Of a DNA stretch of 64,000 nucleotides, positions 1 to 12,072 are shown piece by piece. The DNA is from Pochonia chlamydosporia 170 (taxonomy: Eukaryota; Ascomycota; Sordariomycetes; Hypocreales; Clavicipitaceae), in assembly GCF_001653235.2 (NCBI RefSeq), contig NC_035790.1, forward strand, positions 5,332,001 through 5,396,000. Direction: 5' to 3'. The position numbers and the translations under genes were made by a program. How positions within the stretch are numbered: position 1 is the stretch's first letter; the number at the start of each line of letters is the position of its first letter. Below the pieces are notes generated by a model. The model saw only the letters and a program-made list of their open reading frames with translations, searched no databases and had not been told where the DNA came from.

Positions 1-523
1 TACATGTATGACCCGGCAGACACATAAATGGCGGGACAGAGCTTGCTTAACGGGGTTGTGTATGTAACCGAGGAGCGGACTATCCCGCCCCCTTGAAAAA
101 TTGCAGCTCCTTCAGTCCTTGAGCTTTTCTGATGATTCTTTATCTTTTCTTTCATGTCTGCACATGAACCCAACAACAGCTTGATATTGCTTGTCGGTGC
201 TTGTCAGATGGACTGCAGATTCTAATTGACTCCCTGATGCAATTTTCAAGAGTCAATTGCTATCACAACATCTTTGACGCGCTCAATGGTAGGTCAATCC
301 AATTTCCAATTCCTTTTAATTCTCCCATCCTTATTGCTCTCCCGGCAGCATACCTCTACATGATGACACATACTTCTTAAGAACGGCCAACTGAATTTCC
401 ATGTTGATTTTCAAATTTATCAAGCTCAACAGTCTGACTCTTCACCATTTTCACGTCTTCACTTAGCAAACCTTTTCCAAGAAAACTAGCTAACCGAGAC
501 AAAATTTAACAGGCCACACCGCT
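1..523. other. gene-free left edge
   Basis: No coding signal is visible here. The stretch is AT-rich and lies downstream of the minus-strand hydrolase gene, so part of it should be that gene's 3' untranslated region. Nothing else could be supported. Confidence 0.5.
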
Positions 524-2197
524 TCACTCCTTCTCAACCACCCTCTTAAAGACGGCCTTGCCCTCATGCATGCCACCCATACGGCTCGCCCACTCAATCT
601 CCAAAGCAGCAACCTTGCCATCGGTGCCACGCTTAAACTCCCCCGGCAGACACTCATTGAACAAGGTAGGATTCCAAGGCGTAGTAACCACGACGACCCA
701 GTAATCCCCAAACGCGTGTCGTAGACGGACATGATACTTCCAGGTCATTTCCGGACGATCAGCAACGAGGGACTTCTCATCCGGGTTGTCAGGATGAGAC
801 TCCTCGCGGAAAGTAATCGTGCCGTACCCAGGATCATAGTACGATCCCACAAGCTCGCTTGTCGTAAAGGACGATGCAATCGCAGTGTCTGGACGGTTAG
901 GGAAAGCCTCCTTGACAGGATCCTCTATCTCGCCACTAATTGCCTTGATCCTCTGCTCCCACCTGTGAAATTATTTAGCAAAGTCTCCCGTTTCACGGAG
1001 AATAATAAACTCACGTTGTATCAAAGTCAAACCGTTCCTCCTCCGGAATACCAAGCTTATCCCCAATCAAGCGATAAATAACAACATCCTGAACCGCATT
1101 CGACGTAAACGCCGTGTTTCCAAACGCAACAACACCAAACTTCGCATCCGGCAACCAGTAGACCTCACACCCATAAGCATGCATCCCACCGCCATGCGTA
1201 TACACAACATGCCCCTTATACAGCGTCCTCTGCCACCCCAGCGAGTACAACGAAATCTCGAGTCCGCCCCCCGGAGCCGTCGTCCCAATCGACCTCGGTT
1301 TCTTGATATCCTTATGAACATCCTTGGACAGTGGCTCCGTCTCATGCAGCAAGCACTTCACCCATTTCGCGTAATCCAGAGCCGTCGAAAACGTACCCCC
1401 CGCACCACTGACCTCCCCAACACCCAGAAAATCAATCCATTTATACTCCTCCTTCTTTTTATCCCAGTAATATCCATCCGCCAAATGACCGTCCGCTTTC
1501 TTCGCGTCCTCCAAATCCAAGTACGTGGACTTCATGTCCAAGGGACCCCAGATCAGCTCCTTGAATACCTTGCCCAACTTACTCCCCGTAACTGTCTCGA
1601 CGACATGCGACAACGTCACATACATCAAATTACAGTAGTAGAACGAAACTCTTGGCTCCGTCGTAACAGGAAGATTGCGAAGGTTGCGCACAATATCCCT
1701 AGGCGTGGCTTGCCTCCCGTCGATTTCTCTCACAGAGGACTTATCATGCCTAGGCATACCGGTACGATGGCTGACAGCATCTTCAAGAGTGAGGTGGTTC
1801 GTAGCCCACTCATCCTGCAGGACAAAGTCATCACCAAGGACGGACGACAGCGTTGTCGACCACCCCTTTGACAGGGAATCATGCTTCTTCTCGTGAATCA
1901 ATTTGGAGAGCGCCGCCGCGGTGTGAGCCTTTGTAGTTGATGCGCAGTACCAGATTGTTTCGGGCGTGGCAGGCGTATCTGGGAGTGTCGCATATCCATA
2001 TCCCTATTCAAGTGTTAATATCCCGTGCCAAACAACTTGGAATTGTGAATGCGAACCTCTGCGTAAACGTCCTCCCCATCTATGACGGCCAACGACATCC
2101 CCGGAACTTTCCACTTCTCCAACTTCTCCTTCACAAAGGCTGCGAATTCCTCTGTGAGGGGGTTCCCAGCACGGGTCTTTTCCTGAGTAGTGGCCAT
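524..2197 (-). CDS. serine beta-lactamase-like hydrolase (penicillin-binding-protein fold)
   Basis: Three exons on the minus strand: 2197-2057, 2003-1015 and 962-524, with introns 2056-2004 (53 bp) and 1014-963 (52 bp). They total 1569 nt, or 522 aa. Splicing restores a continuous protein reading VYAEGYGYATLPDTP across intron 1 and DTTWEQRIKA across intron 2. The class C beta-lactamase/esterase signatures are visible: STTK (S69xxK72, the catalytic serine and general base), a YCN motif near residue 170 (the YxN element) and HGGG near residue 319 (in place of the usual KTG/HTG). Fungal members of this family are mostly esterases, peptidases or acyltransferases; the substrate cannot be told here. 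No signal peptide is evident, so it is probably cytosolic. The start is the first in-frame ATG. It stands alone, with no biosynthetic neighbours. Confidence 0.88.
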
Positions 2198-3287
2198 GGC
2201 GAATACTGATGAAGTTGCCAGACGAAAATCAGTACATGGACAGACATAGACTTATATATCCATTCAGAAGAGCTAACTTGACCACCTTCCTTGAGCAAAT
2301 GCAGTCCCACCGTCATCTTCAACAAGCACCGGTTAGTTTTACTAATCCCGCACTACACGTCGGCTGTTGCTCCATATGACTAGCTTGCATAGCCAGCGCA
2401 TCAAACACAACGAGTCATGATTCGACGCTCAATAATATCAATTGTCCAACGGTGATTGAGTCATGCTACTTGCATTGCAGGGTCTAGCTGACACCCTAGT
2501 TGTAACAATGTTAGTGTGGATGCCGATGACTCTTACGCCAGCGGGGAGACCTTTTGAAGGATTACATCCGTGTAATACAACAGGGTACCACGACTTGCGG
2601 CTAATTTGTAATTGACAACTCCGAACATCCGTTGAGAAGCAGTCATTTGAGGTGACAACTACTCCTTCAATACAATGTAGTCACTCATTGTAAGATGAGT
2701 TCCTCGGGCTCTCTGGTTGTCGGCGGCATTCTAACCACAGCAAGCCAACTTGTCGACATTCAGCGAAAGCTCCCCCTGATCTCTTAGCTTACATGCACCA
2801 GCTCCCACTGTCAGATAATAAAAGATGCATCTATACCCTTGGGCAAGATATGCTTGCATTTTGTTCCTATGTGTTTATTTTCTGTACCCAAATCTCTCCC
2901 GCCATCGAGCGTGGCAAGACAGGGCAATACCAGCCGCTCGCAACTCGCTAGGTCAAACAACTTCCAACCATCAGGTCCCTTTTGTTCCAAGGGCAACAAA
3001 TCCCAATCCTCCCGAGTTAAGCGACTGTATATACTCAGCTCAATACTCCATTCCAACTTCCCTCGATATGCCTCATACTTCGTGGTCCATTTGTTTGCGA
3101 AATCTATGCCGACGCCGGTGCTATGCCATTGTCTTGTTCCAAGAGTGAAAAGAAAAACAGCTAGTGTCACCGGACTATAATCATTGCAAAGAGCAAAACG
3201 ACCACCGGATGGAAGTGGATATATCACGAGCCATTCAGTAAGCAAACAAAGCTGTGAAAATCACGCCAAGTATCCAGACCAAACAGC
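2198..3287. other. intergenic region with one coding-like orphan frame
   Basis: This is the promoter side of the hydrolase gene and the 3' flank of the next gene. Minus-strand frame 3245-2811 is open for 144 codons and has a protein-like composition (for example WDLLPLEQKGPDGWKLF), but it contains no ATG and I do not recognise it. It could be a decayed gene remnant or chance. Confidence 0.4.
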
Positions 3288-5160
3288 TCACAGCTCTTCC
3301 TCCTCGTCCACTTTAGGCGGCGGCGCCGTCGTGGTCGTAGACGTCGTGGTTGGCGCAGATGTTCCAGAAACAGCGGCATCGAGGGCCGCACTTAGGCTCT
3401 GTGTTGTGCCAAACTTCTCCCCAGTATTCGTTATGTCAACGCTAGGGCGAGCCTTCTTCAACGGGCTCCCAACAAGCGCTTCGGGGGGTACATCACTCAC
3501 GCCCTGCACAGCGCCAGGCGGTTGAAGACTCAATGGTCCCTGAGGTGTGGGACTATCTTCGGCCTGGCCCCGTTGAGAGGTCTCAGGGGTGGATTGACTG
3601 TCTGGATCGGCCGAATGCGCTCTCTTAAGCTGTTTTTCATTTCTGTTAGTGACACAGCATTCGTAAAAGATACAAAACTAACGAATCATTCACTAATACT
3701 CACGCGAATTCGGTTGACACCATCTGCAAGTTCACCACCAAACTTTGAGTCTTCTGAGGCTTGCTTCCCTTCGCCATCTTTGTCATCGTCGTCCATCTTG
3801 GTGAGATTATCGCTTTCGTCATCGTCGTCGTCGTCATCGTCACTATCAACTGCAATATTGCCATTGCTCTTCTTCCTGGCCTTTCGTCGTCGAGTAGTTT
3901 CGTTCGTCTGATCACGGAATGGCCGAAAAACCAACCGTACCCCCCGCTTTGAGGGGTCCCAGATTGGAGAAGTCTAATTGACCGGATCGTCGTTTGGCGG
4001 AACCTGGTGTAGCTTGAGGATTCTTTGAAGACTGCATAACGCCAATTTTTTGCAATTGCCCTGATAAAAGACAAGGAGGGACGAGTCAGCTGTGCCACAA
4101 CAAACGTACAACGTAAATCGCAATTGGGGAAGGACCTACTATCGCCTCTGTAGAAGAAAGTGAAAACTGCGTAAGGCTTGTCAGGGCCGTCTATTCCCGT
4201 AACCGTTTGAGTGCTTATTGTCTTGGGATCCAGTGTCTTGGGCTTGGCAAAACTCGTCGTGTGTTCGACATCGGCACCGACGTTGTCGTTGTTGCCAGTA
4301 TCATCATCGCCGTCGTGGGCATCGAACTGAGGTGAATACTCGCCCTTTTTGATTTCACCAGAAGCCAGAACCCGGAACATGGCCACCTTGATTTGACCCG
4401 TAGCCTCGGGAGGTTCATCGTCATCATCAGACCATGAATCAGAATCAAATACCGCCTCGATTGGTGAGCCTTCGTCCGCACCGTACCGCAAGGTGTCTTT
4501 GTGGTTACCCGACGGATCTGCCTCAACTTGGGCTCCCTGTAACAGGGTCTGTCGCCGTCTTCGCTTCTCAAACTTTTGGCGGCGCTTCTCCAACTTCTCG
4601 GCCACATCGTGACCCTGCAGGTCAAGCCCATTGAGCCAACGCTCCAAGCCAACTTCTCGGAACAAAAACTCTCGTTCGGCCAATCCGCCACCTTCGGCAT
4701 CAGGTACCTGGACCCAGCGGCTATTGACCCATGTCTCCTCGCCCGGCCGCAGCAGAGTGGCTACCTCTTCCTTGGCTCGGCCATCAAAGTAAATGTAAGC
4801 GGCAATCGTCTCGTTCTCGGAGTTGGTCATGGGAATATACGGGTTGACTATGCCCCCAAACTTGCCTCGCTCATTGCTAGAGCCGGGTTGGAAGCTGCCG
4901 ACATACTGAGGTTTGGGGTACGGGTTGCTGTCGGTGGCCTTGGGGGCCGAGTATGGAATGGCAAGGTTAGGAGTCAACAAGGTGATGGAGATGGCAAACT
5001 TGGCGGGCTCGGGCTTATTGGAGTCTGCAGTCAGGTTCGGTTGCGGCACTGGAATATAAGTGCTGATGCGAGAAACTCTCGATTGCTTCTGCATGCCATA
5101 TTCAGGCAGTGGGGCGCCATTTGCGTGAATGCTCACCGCAATGCCCTTAAAACAGGGCAT
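3288..5160 (-). CDS. conserved fungal hypothetical protein with apparent frame break
   Basis: Exon 1 is 5160-4140 (340 codons plus 1 nt). Intron 1 is 4139-4061, with donor GTAGGT and acceptor TCAG. Exon 2 is 4060-3704, intron 2 is 3703-3630 (GTGAGT donor) and exon 3 is 3629-3288. The N-terminal part, starting MPCFKGIAVSIHANGAPLPEYG, has the look of the fungal-specific DUF7918-type domain; this is tentative. It is followed by a basic coiled segment rich in EKRRQKFEKRRRR and an acidic region. The C-terminal part has a basic patch (TTRRRKARKK), a run of Asp, and an S/T/P-rich tail ending EEEEL. This arrangement suggests a nuclear protein, by inference. Exon 2 enters in one frame (RQLQKIGVMQSSKNP...VGFSAIP, then TGA near 3927), whereas the basic and Asp-rich part is in another frame. 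Either a one-base frameshift or an extra 89-bp intron (GTACGG...GCAG) is needed. Function unknown. Confidence 0.7.
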
Positions 5161-7033
5161 GGTGGTGGAAGATCACCGCCTGCGGGCAGTACCAACGCGT
5201 CTCTCCCAGATGTACAGGTCGCGAAGAGCTGGCAGAGGCGGGATGGTGGTTCGTTGGATGTCGTCGTCGCGCGGTGCGGCTCACGGGGAGGAGACGGTGA
5301 GAGCTTGGAGTCGTTTAGGGTTGCAAGGTTGGAGCTCTTGGAAGATTACATGTACCGAGTGGTGACGTTGAGCGCCTAGCCCCATCCCCAGGCTGGCAAA
5401 GGAGAAGACTGGATAGCGGGACTTGCAACGGGGGTCGGTGGTTTAGAGAATTTTAGAAGACAGATCAAGGTGCGAGGCCGTGAGAAACGGAGGAAAGGGT
5501 TGCACTGAAAAAGTGAGCAATCGCGGCAGCATTGATTTGAAGGACGATGAAGACTGTTCGACTGTCTGGTCTGGTTGGAGGAGAACGGGTTGCAGGACAG
5601 TGGCTGACCGGAGTCTAGTCAAAGTCACTTTGACATGGATCAAATGGACAAGGCAAGAGGAGACCACACATTCAACCAGACTGAAACCAGAGCAGGCACA
5701 ATCACCAGACATACAGGCAAGCACAGAAGAAGCTAGCACTTGAGGGCAGCTGAGCACCGGGGACAATCTGGCACTGGGTTGATCTCCACTAGAGCACAGC
5801 ACGAACAGAGGGCTGGGGGGGGTGACGGTTAAAACTTCCAGGTCCTGTGCCAGGTGCCAGGTGCCAGGTGCCAGGTCCCACCAGACTTGATGCCAGAAAG
5901 CGGTTCGCAAACGCCCAGAAGTGCAGTGGAGGCGGGCACTTGCTACTTTGGCAAACATGGAGGGGCTGGCGCTGTTAATCATAGCCTGGTGCTCGTGTGG
6001 TCCTTTTTCAACGATGACAATATTCGCCGTTTGATCGGTTCATCAGTGTCCACGAACTTGAACCACACAGCTTCAGTCGTGAACTAACATTGAACCCCAT
6101 CTAGTTACTCCGTACAAACCAGTGTGAAACAGATTCGGCTCCAGTCAGTCGCCTTGATCGACTTCGACTTCAAATTGGTCAACTGGTCCCGCACCAAACC
6201 AGCCATGCACCAGATTCTTCCTGCCCGCTGGCTCCAGTGCAGCTCCTGCCGCCCCCTCATCAGCCTGAGCGGCCTTGAGAAGGGAGGTGAGGGGCTCAAT
6301 GGCTGAATTGATGTTCGCTCCCGCAGCCCCAAGCCAGACTCCGGCCAACCCACAAAGTTCATTGGCAAATTCTAGTCGGATCATTCCATTGATCCGGACA
6401 TCCTCCGGCTGTATCCGTTTGCTATTGTTTGCTTGGTGGGGACAAGACTGGAACATTGAGTGAACTTGCTTCCATGCCCACACTTCACACTTGAGCCCGC
6501 TGCTATTGACATCTATGCAGCTACCCTCGAGCTAGCCGCCCTCAGAGCTTCGGCTGCATACATTCCCTGTGATATGTCAAGTCCTTCAATAACTTGCCTC
6601 TTCTTTTATGTGAATGTACCCCTGCAGCTTTTCCCCCAAAAATTGTCAGCATTTTAAGCCTGCCGCTTTGCTCTGTGACCAAAAAGACGTCGTTTTCACC
6701 GGCATTCGAGCTTGTGATTGGTCCCATTGGTCACGTTGGTTTCCCAATCACGCGAGCCAAGTCATGGCTTACATGCTGATTCTGACCTCGACATTTAGAG
6801 AACTGTCAAGTATCGAATCATAATTTGTTTTCGAATCTGCCGCCAACAATGCGCCACACATACTTACTTTGCTCGACTCCATTCTGAAATATTTCCTGTA
6901 AACATGCGCTGCGACACTGTTGACTGCAATACATCGTACATCATCAAGTCAATACTGAAACTATACGTACTTTATAATAGAAATCCAAGGGTATCATGCC
7001 AGCCTTACAAACTACCTCCCTCCTCTCAGTCAC
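5161..7033. other. intergenic region between hypothetical gene and seipin
   Basis: This holds the promoter of the 3288-5160 gene and the 3' flank of seipin. It contains a short direct repeat (5851-5880) and one copy of the dispersed word TACTCCGTA (6106-6114). Open frames on both strands here lack ATG starts or protein-like composition. I see no gene I can support. Confidence 0.5.
5851..5880 (+). repeat. CAGGTGC direct repeat, about 4 copies
   Basis: Three exact 7-bp units CAGGTGC and a fourth partial unit lie in tandem, about 690 bp upstream of the minus-strand ATG at 5160. Each unit contains an E-box-like CAGGTG, but no function can be assigned. Confidence 0.85.
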
Positions 7034-8307
7034 TCATTCCATCATGTTGCGAGAAGCTCGTCGTCGGACGCTATCGCTCCGTTCTTCCTTGAAACTCGTC
7101 CCAATTCCTGAATCACTTCTAGTCCCACTGATTACATTGCCATCGTCGTCAAAGTCTTCTTCGTCATCCGCCTCTGCGCCAGCCAACGGTATATCTGAGA
7201 TTGCTCGCTCCGGTTCGTCGTCGTCCTCCCTCTTAACCTCAGGTTCTCTCTTTATCGCTGTCTGCCTACCAGTTGCTCCAGAACCAACCGCGCGTTCGGA
7301 GTCGTCATCATACTCATCGTTAGTCTCGTCCTCCTCACCATCAGTAAAGCCATCTCTTTTGTCCTTCGTCCCCTTCGGTGTTGTCGTGGCGGTCCATACG
7401 GCCCACGCCAGAATCATAAATAAAACCTCACACACCCAGAACAGGAACGTGAATGCCATATATGTGAGAAGTCGATAATGAAACATTAACCACCGTAGTC
7501 CGCGTAGCTGTGCCGTCAGCGTCAATGCGGTGCTGTAGATTTGTATATCCTGTCCAGCTTCAATTTCCACAAACGCAGCAGTGGGCTGCAATGCGCTCTT
7601 GTCAAATCTTACCCGCTCAGCAAGCTGTACTGTCAAAGAGCGAGCCTGCGACTGCGGGAATAGAATATAGTACGCCATAAAGACCACGCGCTTGGCCACT
7701 GAAAGAATAGGATCTTCGTATGGCATCAGGGCAGGTCGCCGGGCCGTGAAGAGCACCTTTTGCGTCTCGAGGTACTTTTGGCTGTTGATGGCTTTGCGTC
7801 CGCCCGCGTCAGACTTGTAGCCCTTCTCATCGTCCTTGACCAGATGCAATGACACCATGAAGTTTCCCCGTTGCGTATTCGGAGGCGATCGCGGCATGGA
7901 CAGCGTTACCGAAACGTCATAGTCTTGCTGTAACTTGGGCGATGGGTATACAAGTTGCGCGACTCCGTATGGATTTACTCCTGATCTACATTGCCAACCA
8001 CATTAGCCTCCGCTGACACAATTCAACAGTCCCTAGTCGACGGCTGCGACATACTGGTATTGGAGATACACAGGCGTTGTGATAAACTGATCCGGCACAA
8101 AGTTCTGGAAGAATAGCGCCGTCGCAAGTGACGCAAGACCAAACAAGGTCACTGCACTCGACACCAGGAGCACTACATTGACAGCAGCTCTCTGCGCTGG
8201 CTTCGAGGTAATCACACGCGCAGTCTCTTGGAGGGTTTCCTGAAAGTCGGTCGGTCAGCTGTCACGGGCCGACAGCAGCAAATGCCACGGAGAATTTGGC
8301 TCACCAT
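7034..8307 (-). CDS. SEI1: seipin (lipid droplet biogenesis protein)
   Basis: Exons are 8307-8305 (only the ATG), 8239-8055 and 7985-7034, with introns 8304-8240 (GTGAGC...TTTCAG) and 8054-7986 (GTATGT...TGTAG). They total 1140 nt, or 379 aa. Seipins are ER membrane proteins that sit at ER-lipid-droplet contacts and organise droplet formation and phospholipid/triacylglycerol partitioning. The architecture fits: a short cytosolic N-terminus, TM1 at about residues 18-42 (VNVVLLVSSAVTLFGLAS), a luminal domain containing NFVPDQFITTPVYLQYQ and the ARRPALMPYEDPILSVAKR segment, and TM2 at about 232-258 (MAFTFLFWVCEVLFMILA). An acidic cytosolic tail of about 110 residues follows. The family call is strong. 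The one-codon first exon is inferred from the splice signals; an unseen alternative 5' exon is possible, because the upstream frame ending in QSTW does not splice in frame. Confidence 0.9.
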
Positions 8308-9133
8308 GTTGATTGCGACAAGTGCTCTTTTGCAACCGCGCGCCCAAGAAGCTTAAGGGCAGATGCGATGCAGAATACAAGCTCTTCGTCGAAAGCTCTC
8401 TTGTCAGCGGCAGTTTGTTGAGCTGGGCATATTGACATGTGCTTTGGTGGACCAACAGTACGAGACTGAGTGAGTTGCTGGGGTGCAGCACTCATGACGC
8501 GCGTGGCTAAAACGGGTAAGTGGCGCCGTGGTCTTCCATGTTCAACAAGGTTGGTTGACCAACATTGAGGTCTCTTCTTCTTCCATCCCATCTTTCTAAT
8601 GCCAAATACAGCGGGGGTTCAAATGTATTTAAACAAGGGAAAGGTATCGCATATCGTGTTGTGTGCTAAGGCATATTGAGCTATAATAGTGTATACTTAG
8701 ATATAGGCAAATACTTTTTACCACGGGCTGTATGCTTGTTCTGCACAGAGATAGGAAGTAAATAAACAGGAACAAAAATGAATGACCATATCACTTCATT
8801 TACACCTATGCATAATGAGCGGTGCTTAGAAAACTATGTTGGCCGTCAACAATTAGTTGTCTATTTACACAAATACTTCACGGTGAAAGGCATGGACAGA
8901 TGATGTGAAATAACCAAGTACTCATTTGCAATCTAAAACTTAAAACTTCAACTATGTGCATTATTCCACATATACTATTCCCGTTTCTTAAAGCGAGCGT
9001 AAACCTTCCACTGACTTGAAAACACAAATTCCACAGAGCTTATACAATATCCCGTCACTCCGCTTGCAGTTCCGTGTCATACATTTCGTGACCTGATAGC
9101 TATGTACAACATTCATTATATCACGGGTTAGTT
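8308..9133. other. spacer between seipin start and imp2 stop
   Basis: Tandem minus-strand arrangement: the imp2 gene ends at 9134, and the seipin 5' leader and promoter begin about here. The part at 8600-9130 is AT-rich and gene-free. A 96-codon minus frame (8591-8301) overlaps the seipin leader and is probably not translated. Confidence 0.5.
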
Positions 9134-12072
9134 TTAGCATGGCTGAAGATAGTTGCTGGGGACCAGCCCAACACGTCCGTTGCCGCCGTGAACTTCAGCT
9201 TCCCACCAGCCATCGTCTTGGTGACGAAGGACCGCAAGGTAGTCTCCCTTTGAAAAGCCAAGTTCCTCGGGAATGGCGGCTTGGTACATATACAGAGCAC
9301 GAGCTGTCGAAATGGTTAGCAAACTGCATTCTTTAAGTGAGGCTGAGGAACTGATGGACAAAGGCTTACCAAAATGCAGAATTGGTCTACCATCTCTAGT
9401 ATACTGTCGAGAAGGGTCAGCAACACTCTTACTACGGGGTCGAGATCCTCCGTCGTAGAGGTCAACGGCACCACGGCCTCTCTGAGAACCGTAACGATCA
9501 TCTCCAGCCGGTGCCAGTTGGACTGCCATATCAGAACCGCCCCCATAGCTGCTGCGAGGCCGGTTATAGTCTCCTCTGTACGATGCTGGAGAAGCACCCC
9601 GAATTGATCCCCTGGTTGATCCGTGGGGAGAGGCTGATCCGTAGTACCCCTGGTCTGATCCTCGCTGCTGAGACACGCTGACTTGCGATCCATTTCGGTG
9701 ATGTCCACTATACGGGTTTGGAGACGCCGAACGATAACGTGAATCGCCGCTCATTCGAGGCTGGGGAGATGCACTTCGAGTCGGCGCTGGTGAGGTAGCT
9801 CGAGGCATGTCGCTGCCACGAGTCGCAGGTCGCGATGCTGGTGACGTCCCATGGTTACCGGCACCACCAAAAACAGCTCTTGTCTGTTCTGTCACCTTCT
9901 TGGTGGCCTGCTTCATGGCTCTAGAAGTAACCGCGGGAGGGGGGACGCCGAGTCTGGAGACTGGAGCCTGATTGTTATATGATGGTGGTGCTTCACGGCC
10001 GCCAGATCTGGCTGATCTGGGATCTGCTCCAGGAGCTGGAGTAGCAATGCCATGATAGTGGTCTGCAGACATCCTGACTGATGACTGCTTGCCCAAATTG
10101 ACGTCTTTCAGTTCTGCCAGGGCCATTGCTATGGGGTCTGACTGATCGACTTCTTGTTCGCGGCCTTGCCCTGGCCTTCGGCGAGTATCAGGCGTGGTGA
10201 CTGGAAGGACATTCTGCCCAACACCTAGAGCTAGACTTGCATTGGCGTCTATAGGCTCAGGGCTTGCCGTGCGCTCCTATCAACCGTGATTAGCTTTCGC
10301 GAGACTAATGTCTATAAATTACCATAGATACTTACAAGTTCTCCTCTGCTGTTTCCAACATGCCAGGTGTTTCGGCTCTGCAACGGAGGATGCGCCTCCT
10401 TGGTGCTCTTGCGGCGGAATGGACTATGGTTCTGGAAGAAACCACTCTTCTTCTTGAGAACTCGCTTCTCCGGGCTGCGAGTTTCGATGGGTTCTTGTTT
10501 TACAGGCGAGACATGTCCACTAGGAGGTTCCACGCTCGACATCGATGTGGGAATGGAGTAATCGCTGTGAGATCCTCGGCTGGACGGCCGAGCAGACGGT
10601 GGCTGTGAACTTCGATCTGAAGGCGGACCAGGAGGCCCAGTGCGGCATAACATTGTCATGCCATCCATGGGGTAAGGGTCATGGGGAACCGAGGCCAGGG
10701 GACCGTGCTGATTCGCGTCATACTGAGGTGGTACTTGCTGTCCGCCGCGACGATGCTCTTCCATCGAGTTTCGCATTGGCGGGTGTGCCTTCTGAGGAGT
10801 CACGGTTGCCTCACGGCTAGTTGACTGCTGAGGCTCTCTGTGTGCCAAGTTGTTCGCCAGCATGGAGTTTGGATCATGGTGGGATTCGAACGTCGATGGC
10901 TGAGGTGAGGAAGAGCGGAAAGCAGGGTTGATGCTTCGTGGAAACTGCGCCACGGAGTAGTTTTCATCCTCAGAAACTTCGGACTGGCTGTCGTTTATAT
11001 CCCCCCGACAGAAGTTGATATATTTTGGCGGATCAGGGATTTCCTGACCAGTGCCTCTCTCTGTGATGAAATGGATAATGTCCCTTTCCACTTCCATGTT
11101 CTCCAGGGAGAGCCTAATCTTCTCGCATGAGGCGTCATCGCTGACGCAAACAGTCGAGGCAACATTGGCAAAGGTCCACAGGCTGCTCTTCGTAAAGTCA
11201 AGACGCTCCTCTTCCAGGTCCTGGAACTTGTCGGCTGCGGCCTTCCACTCTCTGTTCCATCTAGCTGTGGTCTCTTCGAGTATTTTGACAGCACTTTCGT
11301 ATTCTGTGTTTGCAGTGGCCAACGAGATTTGTGTCTTCTCCAATTTGGCCTTGTTGCGACGCTCTTCCTGCCCCATCACCATATGTCCTTGGGCTAGGTA
11401 GCCCTTGATCTTCAGGCATTCTTGCTCATACTTGTCTCTGGTCTGCACAATATGAGGTCAGTCACTGTATATTCCGCTACAACTTTGACGTGCATGGCGC
11501 AGTGGCCTACCTTGTTGACTTGTTGTGTCTGCTGGATTTTGGTTTTCAGAAGCTTTTCCACTGTATTCTGGACAATCTTCCGCCTTTCCTTCATGCCACC
11601 GGCAAATGCAGCCAATGGCTCTTCCAATTCGGACTTCATCTGGGCAGCAATACTCTGGTGCTGTTTTGCCATGCATTCCACCTCGCCTCGGAGTGTATCT
11701 AATGATGTCTTCAAAGTTCCCATCTCGTGAGAGCCCAGGGATTTTCGGCACAGGTTAAGCAGCTTTCTAGCATATTCATCTTCAATGGACGCACGGGCTG
11801 TAATGCGCAAAAAAAAAAAAATCAGTGCGTGGTTCAAGATGGCTTTTTATTCAAGGTTCTTACCGCCATAGAAGGACTTTAGCTCGTCGCATGTCGTCTT
11901 TGCGCTTTGCATTCGCTCAAGAAGGGGCCCAACTCCTGCATCTTCCTTTCCCCAGAAGTTGTTCGCAACTGCACCATAAACTTGTCAGACCCGTTGGAAC
12001 TTGGCAGTTACTATCATATGGTCACTCACAGGACAGCGCCACCGCTGGTGATTCGGCTGTTGCAGCAGGCAT
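9134..12072 (-). CDS. imp2: F-BAR and SH3 cytokinesis protein (Imp2/Cdc15/Hof1 family)
   Basis: Six exons: 12072-12030, 11968-11864, 11797-11511, 11442-10336, 10276-9370 and 9303-9134. The five introns are 59-68 bp, all GT-AG. They total 2619 nt, or 872 aa. The N-terminal F-BAR domain (about residues 10-280) starts ALSFANNFWGKEDAGVGPLL and contains the expected coiled-coil segments (SIEDEYARKLLNLCRKS, TRDKYEQECLKIKGY). A long Ser/Pro/Arg/Gln-rich disordered linker follows. The C-terminal SH3 domain (about 812-870) is ARALYMYQAAIPEELGF...WWEAEV...GLVPSNYLQPC, with the ALYxY, WW and PSNY signatures. Members scaffold the contractile actomyosin ring at the septation site and bend the membrane; the linker is normally a phosphorylation target. 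Start: first ATG, just upstream of the conserved FANNFW. The gene diverges from NOT1. Confidence 0.93.

Noticed and set aside
4576..5379. 267-codon plus-strand frame antisense to the 3288-5160 gene
   Set aside because: The opposite strand carries the conserved protein; this frame is a mirror of it.
6145..6483. 112-codon minus-strand frame with an alanine-rich hydrophobic stretch
   Set aside because: The frame starts with GTG, has no family resemblance and no splice partner. It cannot be supported as a gene.
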